DNA of 64,000 bases from Cyanophora paradoxa (taxonomy: Eukaryota > Glaucocystophyceae > Cyanophorales > Cyanophoraceae): positions 107,758 to 171,757 of the forward strand of contig QPMI01000183.1 of assembly GCA_004431415.1 (NCBI GenBank), given 5' to 3'. A program made the translations under genes and the position numbers. Below the pieces are notes generated by a model. That model saw only the letters and a program-made list of their open reading frames with translations. It searched no databases and was not told the origin of the DNA. This document shows, in pieces, positions 56,976-64,000 of this stretch (the first letter of the stretch is position 1; every line of letters starts with the position of its first letter).

Positions 56976-57640
56976 CTATAGGGCCCCCGGCCCCTCCGGC
57001 CTGGCGCCGCCTTCGGATTCCCCCCTTCGCCCGACCCTGCTCCCTCCCGATCTCTTGACCTCTCGCCACAGGCTGCGGCCGCGGCCGGACCTCCGCGGCC
57101 GGCCGCGGCGCGGCCCGCGGGCCGAACATTTTCACGTCTAAACTTTCCGCTTACGCGTCAATTTCTGAAGCTATACCGATACCGGTTTCTGAATCAAGGC
57201 GATACCGATAGCTATACAGTAGAATTAGGAATCATCGGAAATATTTAGCGCTAGCTATCGCGCCGCGCGCGGCCGCCGGCGCCGCGCCGCCGCGCGCGCT
57301 CGACTCGGCGAGCTCGGACGCGTACGCTACGTACGCGTCGATCGCGATGCGTACGGACTCCGCCCTAGTCTCCGGGACGTCGACGTCGACGCGCGTGCGC
57401 GCTAGCGCTAAAGCAAGCGCTCGTTCGAATATTAATACGCGAATGCGGCTTGCATGCGCGCAATCTATCGATATCGATATCGGCGGCGGCCAGCGCGACC
57501 CGGCACCCCCTGGCAGCTGCAACCGCCGTATACGTACCCCAAATCATCAAGCAAGTTGAAGCAACTTGAAGCAAGTCGTGCTGGGCGACGCCGGCGACAG
57601 ACCTACTAGGTTATAGTACGCCTCGAGATCTGTGATCGAT
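56976..57640. other. Intergenic region rich in palindromic words
   Basis: 665 bp. About 57170-57220 has repeated GATACCG / AGCTATAC words. About 57250-57300 is CGCGCG/GGCCGG-rich. 57310-57480 is packed with palindromes (GTACGC/TACGTA, TCGCGA, GTCGACGTCGAC-like, ATCGATATCGATAT). No protein-like frame. Promoter of the next gene is presumably at its 3' end. Confidence 0.6.
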
Positions 57641-58544
57641 ATGACCGGCAAACGGAAGGAGCGCGCAGAGCCGTCGTAGGCACCGATCGCACCCGTTACT
57701 GCGAACGGGGAGGGCCCGAGCTCGCCAGCGTCGAAAGACGAAGAGAAACGCCTGCTGGAGAACGATCCAGTGCGTTGCCTGAGTAACTGCCTGAGTAACT
57801 GCCTGTGCGGACCCAGGCTGACGCGCGCGCGCGCCAGGGAGCGGATTCAAAGCCTCCGCTGGCAGGCTCCTTTCGTGGCGTCTGCCGTCGGTACTGCTAC
57901 CGTGGCCAGAAGCGCACTTTTTACGCGCCGACAATCTGCTGGCTCGTCCACTGCTTCGCGATCGCGGAGGGCTAGCGCTGCAAGAACGCGATCTGCCATG
58001 AGCGCGGCGACGGCGAGGCACATCACGAGGGTAACGGGTGGGAGGCGGACGACATGTCGTACGCCGTCTCATGCTGCAGTGAGGCAGGTTGCAACAAGTG
58101 CGTCGTAAAATCACCGCGCGGCTTGCGCGAAGGGTCCGACGGTCAGTCGCGGTTAGCGCTGACGTATCCTGGCCGCACTGCTGCAGATTCTTCTGCGACG
58201 AGCACCTGGAGAACTTGCGCTGGAGCTGCGAAAACTGCGAGCAGAACGCAGATGCGGGTGTCCGGTTCGCCCGTTTTCCGATTTAGTTTCGTGACGGGCT
58301 CGCCTCACTGCTTCACGGCACGAGCAGAATGGGCGCGTACAACTACGGAGGCACCTCGTACCTGTGTGAACAGCATAAGCCGACGAAGTGCAGAGGAATC
58401 GTCCCTGACAGTGACCCGGATAAAGACAGCGTCGACTATCCCATCGACTTCGAGAAGGTCGGCAAGAAGTGCGGCCTCCTCTGCTGCAGCGAGTGCATGG
58501 GCGACCACAACTGCGGCGAGCTGGACCCTGCCGAGTACCTGTGA
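57641..58544 (+). CDS. Cysteine-rich, probably zinc-binding protein
   Basis: Not recognised. The proposed start MTGKRKERAEPS (codon 57641-57643) is followed by an intron ending near 57729. Later exons carry many cysteines in pairs: RYCYRGQKRTFYAPTICW, RCKNAICHERGDGEAHHEG, MSYAVSCCSEAGCNKC, HCCRFFCDEHLENLRWSCEN followed by CEQNADAG. A 70-nt intron precedes the last exon, which reads MGAYNYGGTSYLCEQHKPTK, CRGIVPDS, EKVGKKCGLLCCSECMGDHN, CGELDPAEYL and stops at 58542-58544. The spacing (C-x2-C, C-x3-C, CDEH) suggests treble-clef or RING/PHD-like zinc sites. No signal peptide is seen, so an intracellular role is likelier. First exons are uncertain, and an in-frame stop near 57974 must be removed by a small intron. 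Confidence 0.6.
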
Positions 58545-60486
58545 CCGACATTGCTCCACGCGTACGGCGGGCCCCACCGCGCCGACGTGCACGTGACCTC
58601 CCTCCCCCTTGACCCCTCGATCTCAATCGCAACTCGTTTCAAATACTATGATTGGGGAAGGACCCCCTTCCCCTTCCCCCACTTGGGGGTGTTCGGGTGC
58701 CCACCCTAGGCCAAAATGAAATGTCCCGACCTCCCAAAACCCAGGTTTTCTCGCCGGATCCTAGCAAGCCATGTCCCTAGGAGTCCGGAAACGTGTTCCG
58801 GGAGATCCGGGTCCCGTCGGGTCGACCAGGAATGAGCAATAACACATTTTCAAAAAAAAGTGATCTAGCGCCTCACCAAGTGGCGGTATATCTACCGGAC
58901 CAAGTGCGCCTGAATGCGCCTGATACGCCCGACGATTCATGTCATACATTTCGAGACCAGAGAGGCACAGGGTGGCCCGCTAGGCCGCCTCAAGTACCTG
59001 TTGTACCGAGCGCCGAAAAAAAGCGCTCCTGAGAGTTTCAGGCGATTGCTGGGTACACGATGTCGCGGTCGCAAGGCCGAGCTGCGCATGCCTTGCAATG
59101 CGGCAACAGCTCATCAAGCACTTCGCTCGGCCCGACATCTTGTACCAGAACGTGAAAGAGTGCAGGAAGAAGACGCCCGCTACGCCGCCGCCGCGTTCCG
59201 GTGCGCGTATCCGATGGTTCTGACTGCCCCGCGCCTGCCGTCCGCAGATGCGACACTCTTGCGCCGCGGCCGAAAGGTGCGCTCGCGCGCCGCCCGGCAA
59301 TCTCGCGCCGGGCGCCGTGTCGTCGACGCGTGTCGTCGAACAGCTCCTCTCGCGCCGGAAGCCGACGCGTGCCGCGCTCCGCAGCAGACGGCGGGCGGCG
59401 GCGCGGCGGCGCGGTCGCCGGGCGGGGCGGAGGCGCTACGGGCGGCGGCGCGGCGCGCCGAACGGGGAGCAGGCGGGGCGGGCGGCTGCGCGGCGTGCCG
59501 GGCGGGGCGGAGGCGCGGCGGGCGGCGGCGGGGCTCGCCGGCCGCCGGCGGGGCGGAGGCGCGGCGGCGGCGGGCGGCGGCGCGGCTCCGGGCCGGCGAG
59601 CGGCGGCGCGGCTCCGAGGCTCGCCGGGCGGGACAGAGGCGCGGCGGCCGGCGGCGCGGCTCGCCGGGCGGGGCGGAGGCGCGGCGGCCGGCGGCGCGGC
59701 TCGCCGGGCGGGGCGGAGGCGTGGCGGGCGGCGGCGCGGCTCGCCGGGCGGGGCGGAGGCGCGGCGGGCGGCGGCGCGGCTCGCCGATCGGGGCGGAGGC
59801 GCGGCGGGCGGCGGCGCGGCTCGCCGGGCGGGGCGGAGGCGCGGCGGGCGGCGGCGCGGCGCGCCGGGCGGGGCGGAGGCGCGGCGGCCGGCCGCGCGGC
59901 TCGTCGGGCGGGGCGGATCCGGGAGGCACGGCGGGTGGCGGCGCGGCGCGCAGGGCAAATTGTCCCATTCCCGCACGGCTTCTTGTTCCAGGTTTACGCC
60001 TAGCGAGCATTTGCTGCAGCCTGCAGACTCTGAGATGCTGTCTTTGTTGAATTATACCACATGCATATGGCCACCTTGCACGAGCAGGGGGCCGGGCGGG
60101 GGCGAGTCGAAGACCTAGAACTTAGTAACCTAACTGATTGACCTGCAAGTCCTCTTCCGGCCCCACGGGCTCCGAGGCTCGATCGCGAGCCCGCGGCCGG
60201 CCCACCATCCCAGTTGCAATTGCAGGCGTTCGCGCAGCTCAGCGGCTCATGATCAGGGGCTGCAGGCTCTACAGAGTCAACACTCTCTAGATCATCGGAT
60301 CTCTATCTCGGCTAACCTGATCATGACCTTTCCTGCTCAACCGTTAGAGGTCCTTCCCCTCCAACAGGGGCAGTGCAACTGCAGTGTCCCTGTTCCGTTC
60401 ATACGTCGTCTAATTAGATAAAGCAGATACATGTTGCCAGTCGTAGCTACCGGAAAAGAATGAAGGAATAGATTACGTGCAATAAC
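58545..60486. other. Intergenic region with a GC-rich minisatellite
   Basis: 1.94 kb between the Cys-rich gene and the channel gene, which converge. CCCCTTCCCCTTCCCCC lies near 58663-58680. 58800-59280 has moderate GC with no recognised gene. 59460-59950 is a 40-bp tandem repeat. 60000-60480 is of ordinary composition and holds nothing recognised. Long open frames through the repeat are artefacts of GC content. Confidence 0.65.
59460..59950. repeat. Minisatellite, 40-bp unit, about 12 copies
   Basis: The unit begins TCGCCGGGCGGGGCGGAGGC and continues GCGGCGGGCGGCGGCGCGGC; copies at 59661, 59701, 59741, 59781, 59821 and 59861 are in exact 40-bp register with one to four changes each. The 5' copies (59460-59640) are more diverged and have small length changes. 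The period is not a multiple of three, so any translation cycles through three frames. Confidence 0.9.
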
Positions 60487-63400
60487 TTAACGGCGCGCCG
60501 GTTCGGCGGGCCGCGGGGTCTCGAAGCCCGGGGCGCCCACTGCGGGGTACTCGAAGGCGGCGAAGGCGGGGCTGGGCACGGGCGAGATGCGCGGCGCGGG
60601 GCTATGCCCGGGGAGCAGCGCCGGGTAGGGCACGGCGAGGCCGCCGTACGCGTACCCCGCCGGAGCGTAGGCGGCGGGGACGGGGGCCGGGTAGCCGAGC
60701 ATGGAGACGGCGGGGGCCGGGGCGGGGCCAGCGGCCATCATCTGCTGCAAGAGGAGGGCCTGCTGCACCGCCAGCTGCTGCCGCTGCGCCGCCTGCTGCC
60801 GCGCCCACTCCGCCTGCTGCGCCTGCCGCGCCTGCTGCGCCCGCCCCGCGCCCTGCCCCCCGCCCTGCACCTGCGCGCTCGTCGGGGCCGAGGGGCGCGG
60901 CGCGAGGGGACGGGGCGGGCGCACTGGGGGCCGCCCGGGGAGCTCGGCGGCGATGCGGCGCTGGAGGGCGGAGGCGCTGCTGTCCACGCTCGTCCTGCTG
61001 TCCGTCGACACCAGCCGCGCGTCCACCGCCCTGCGCCGCCCCTCGCCCCGCGCCCCCCCGCCCCCCCCGCGCGCGCGCCGGCGGGGCGCACCTGGGGCGG
61101 CGGGGCCGGCGGCGTCGGCGGGGCCGGCGGCGCGGGGCTCCTCCTCCTTGAAGCCGGCGCGGCGCCGGCCCCCGCCGCCGCCCTCCCGCTCCCACTCGCC
61201 CTTCTCCAGCGTCTGCACGAGCCCCGGCGCCCCGCCCGCCTCGAGCCCCGCCGCCCCGCTCCGCTCCTGCGCCGCCCCGCCCGAGTCGGCCGGGGGCGGG
61301 GCGGGTGCGCGGGGCCGGCGGGGCGGGGCGGACGGCGAGGGGCTCGCTGGCGGAGTCGTCCAAGTCGTCGAGCGGGCCTCGGCGGGCGGCGGCCGCTCCA
61401 GCCGCTCCAGGCGCGACGCCGGCGCCTCGCGCCGCACCGCCGCCAGCGCCGTGCCCACGCTCCTCGCCGCCGCCCCCAGGCTCGCCTTCCGCCCCGCAAC
61501 GCGCGCCTGCCGCACGCCCCGCCGTGAGGCGCGCCGCGCCGGCGCGGGGCCGGGCGCGGGGCGGGGAGGGGAGCGGACGACGTAGTTGGGGTTCTCGCGG
61601 CGGCGGGCCATGACCTCGCGCCAGCGCCGCTGCACCACCTTCGCCGCGTACTGCTCCCGCCCCGCTCGCCCCGGCCGGCGGGGTGGGGGCCGGGGGGCGG
61701 GGGGCGGGGCGGGGCGGACGTAGAGGGAGGCGGAGACGGCGGCCTCGCCGGCGCCGGCGCGCTGGGCCGAGGGCCCGTGCAGCTTCCCGAAGGCGCGCAG
61801 GCCCTCGCGGTGGATCTGCCGCCGCACCTGCCCCGCCCCGCCCGCCCCGCCCCGTCAGAAGGCGAGAGGGAGGGAGGTGGCGGGCGGGTGGCGGGGCGGG
61901 CCTTGATGGGGAGGAAGGCGCCGGAGTCGCGGTAGACGAGGTCGACGCAGGCGCGCAGGACCTCGTAGAAGTGCACCCGGCTCCCCGCGAACACTGGCCC
62001 GCCCCCGCCCTCAGGCGGGGCGCCCGGGGCAGCTCCGGGGCCGCCGTGGCGCACCCGGCATGTCGAGGGCGCAGATGCGCTTGACCACCTCCACGTTTGT
62101 GCTCGTCCGCGCTGCGCGGGAGCCCGGCTCAGCAGCGCGGGGCGCGCTGCGGGTCGCGGGGCGCGCTGCGGGCGCGGGGCGGGGCGGGGCGGACGGAGGC
62201 CGAGTGGGGGCCCGAGGCGGCGGAGGAAGGCGGGGAGCTGGGAGTCGATGTGGAGGAACTCGGTGGCGTCGCGGTCCATGCGCTCCCAGACCCGCACGAA
62301 GTCGTTGATGTGGCGGGTCGAGATCTGCAGCGACGACTGCGACGAGTTGTGCGCGTACGACTCCAGCACCACCGAGAGCAGCAGCTGGAACAGGATCGAC
62401 TGCGCGCCACGCGTCAGCTGCGCCGCGGCGGGGCGGGGCGGGGCGGGGCGGGGCGGGGCGGGCGCCTGGGAGAGGGTGACGAAGGAGATGAAGTACATGG
62501 GGGCGTACACGGAGCCGCAGTCGACGCCCGGCGTGCAGTCCTCCGTCACCATCAGGTCGTGCATCACCTGCCGCCCCCGGGCCCCGCCTCAGCGGCAGCG
62601 CCCGGCGTCCCCGTCCCGAGCTCGCGTCGCTCACGGCGTTCCAGTTCTCGCCCGTCGCGAAGCGGAAGAGCGTCACCATCGCCGTCGCCACCGTCCGGAA
62701 GTTCGCGTCTGCCGCCCCGCGTCGGCCGCGGCAGGGCGGGCCGGGGCGGCGGGGGCGGGGGCGGGGGCGGGGCGGACACTCGTTGAGGTCGGAGCGGAGC
62801 TTGACCCTGCCGAACATGGCGACGCCGAGGACGGCGAAGACGAAGAGGGCGCAGACGAGCACGGCCCCGACGTTCAGCAGCGCCGGCAGGCACAGCACGA
62901 AGGTGTTGAGGAGGACCTGCCGGCCCCGCGCCGCGTCGGGCGGGGTGGGGCGGGGGGCGGCGGGCGGGGGGCGGGGGGCGGGCCTTGAGGGACTCGAAGC
63001 GGGTGAAGAGGCGGAAGACGCGGATGACGCGGAAGGCGCGGACGGCCTTGATGCGCCCGACGGTGCCCCCGAGGGCGTCCAGCCCGAGGGCGAGCACCGA
63101 GAGGCCGGCCACCGTGAAGTCGAAGAGGTGCCAGTAGTCGGTGAAGTAGGCGCGCGGCCCGAAGGCGACGATCTTGACGCCCGCCTCGAGGGCGAAGACG
63201 ACGACGAAGAAGGCGTTGGCGGCGGAGAGGCCGCCCGTCCAGCGCTCGGGGGCGTCGTAGAACCAGAGCAGCTGCGTCACGATGGAGCCGATGATGAGCG
63301 CCGCCACGAGCGTCTCGAAGCGGCTCGTGTTCACGAGGCGGTAGACCCGCAGCCGCAGCCCCGGCGGCGGCGGCGCGACCCGCTTCCGCAGCCCGACCCG

Positions 63401-64000
63401 CAGCGCGTACGAGAGGGCCGCTGCGCGCCGGGCGGCGCGACGTCAGCGGGGCGGGGCGGGGCGGGGACGGGGCGGGGCGGGGCGGGGCGCGGCGCACAGC
63501 GCCACTGCTTCTGGGAGGGGGTCATGAAGGCGGACTCCTTGCCGAGCTCCTCTAGGTCCTGAACTTCATAGTCAATTTCTCGATCGCAAAATTCTTCAAT
63601 TAAGAAAACAACCTTGGTGGTGCGGAAGCAGTCGACGACCTCCGAGATGAACATGTTCAGCACGAAGAAGGTCCCGATCACCACGAACGCGTGGAAGTAC
63701 ATCGCCACCCTGCCCCCCGCCCGCCGCTCTCGGCCGCGAAGGCGCAGCGGGGCGGGGCGGGGCGCGGGGCGAGGGGGCGCACGCGGCGTTGGCGTTGGGT
63801 TGCATGGCCATGTCGATCCCCACGGTGTCCATCGCCGCGTGCATGCTGCCGCCCCGCGTCGGACACGGACCCCGCGCGGGGCGGCGGGGCGGCGCACTAG
63901 TTGGTCCACGACTCGAGCGTGCTGATCTCGTAGAGCCGCAGCATCGCTGCGGGGCGAGGGCTCGGCGCGGCGGGGCGGGGCCGGGGCGGGGCGGGGGGCG
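60487..64000 (-). CDS. Four-domain voltage-gated cation (Ca2+-type) channel, C-terminal part
   Basis: The window end cuts the gene; what remains is the end of repeat III, repeat IV and the cytosolic tail. Repeat III gives the pore LRLYEISTLESWTN and S6 FVVIGTFFVLNMFISEVVDC. Repeat IV follows: FETLVAALIIGSIVTQLLWF (S1), AANAFFVVVFALEAGVKIVA (S2), FTDYWHLFDFTVAGLSVLAL (S3), GRIKAVRAFRVIRVFRLFTR (S4 with regularly spaced arginines), VLVCALFVFAVLGVAMFGRV (S5), pore VTLFRFATGENWNAVSDA and S6 APMYFISFVTLSQ joined to LLFQLLLSVVLESYAHNS. Both visible pores have glutamate at the filter position (TLESW, TGENW), as in Ca2+ channels. The tail has an IQ-like helix AAKVVQRRWREVMARRREN and ends in a Gln/Ala- and Pro-rich stretch, stop 60487-60489. 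Introns are C-rich in the sense strand. Ciliary or plasma membrane location is inferred. Confidence 0.88.
62428..62461. repeat. (GGGGC)n run in a channel intron
   Basis: Six or seven consecutive GGGGC pentamers on the + strand, read as GCCCC in the sense of the channel gene, within the intron after repeat IV S6. A G-quadruplex is possible on the + strand. Shorter runs of the same pentamer recur in other channel introns (63450-63490, 63970-64000). Confidence 0.8.

Noticed and set aside
59180-60118. Open frames of 250-310 codons on both strands, rich in Ala, Pro and Arg
   Set aside because: They run through the 40-bp minisatellite and stay open only because GC-rich DNA lacks stop codons. The repeat period is not a multiple of three and no protein-like composition is present.
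1-64000. Bacterial or viral origin of part of the window
   Set aside because: All recognised genes are eukaryotic and intron-rich in both GC classes. No viral or prokaryotic hallmark gene was found.

Overview
This window is nuclear DNA from a flagellated microbial eukaryote, probably an alga. Nearly every gene is split by many short introns (mostly about 45-120 nt, GT...AG). The gene set is purely eukaryotic: CCT chaperonin, nucleoporin, RanBP1, a CUL5-type cullin, and splicing factors ESS2 and SFSWAP. Cilium genes are frequent: dynein regulatory complex DRC8, intraflagellar transport IFT38/CLUAP1 and transition-zone MKS1. I cannot name the species. No intact tRNA or rRNA gene, CRISPR array or prokaryotic operon was seen.

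Layout. 1-14 kb, moderate GC: ESS2 (3' part), DRC8, RanBP1, CCT6, UTP25, a 1.6-kb gap with hairpins and degenerate repeats, then IFT38. 13.6-20.8 kb: one gene model ending in a RECQ4-type helicase; its body lies in a very GC-rich block although its first and last exons do not. 21-38 kb, moderate GC: NPRL2, a tiny protein, NUP155, a foldback element, a large HEAT-repeat protein and MKS1. 38.9-50 kb, very GC-rich: an IQ+TPR protein, a CUL5-like cullin and SFSWAP. 50.5-58.5 kb, mixed GC: an unrecognised gene, a secreted C-x11-C repeat protein, V-ATPase c'', ADAT3 and a cysteine-rich protein. 58.5-60.5 kb: intergenic DNA with a 40-bp minisatellite. 60.5-64 kb: the C-terminal half of a four-domain voltage-gated Ca2+-type channel, cut by the window end.

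Genes are tightly packed and seven pairs are divergent with only about 100-450 bp between start codons, so shared two-way promoters are likely. Two intron styles occur: ordinary short introns in moderate-GC DNA, and introns with a C-rich 5' half and G-rich 3' half in the GC-rich blocks.

Most notable: the secreted-protein gene at 52.1-54.3 kb has a 59-nt intron (52964-53022) that reads as the 3' three-quarters of a bacterial/organelle-type tRNA-Asp(GUC). It interrupts one copy of an internal repeat, and a sister copy is uninterrupted at the matching point. This looks like a spliceosomal intron born from an organelle tRNA fragment. Exon joins were made by eye from reading-frame continuity and family similarity, so gene ends are firmer than individual splice sites.
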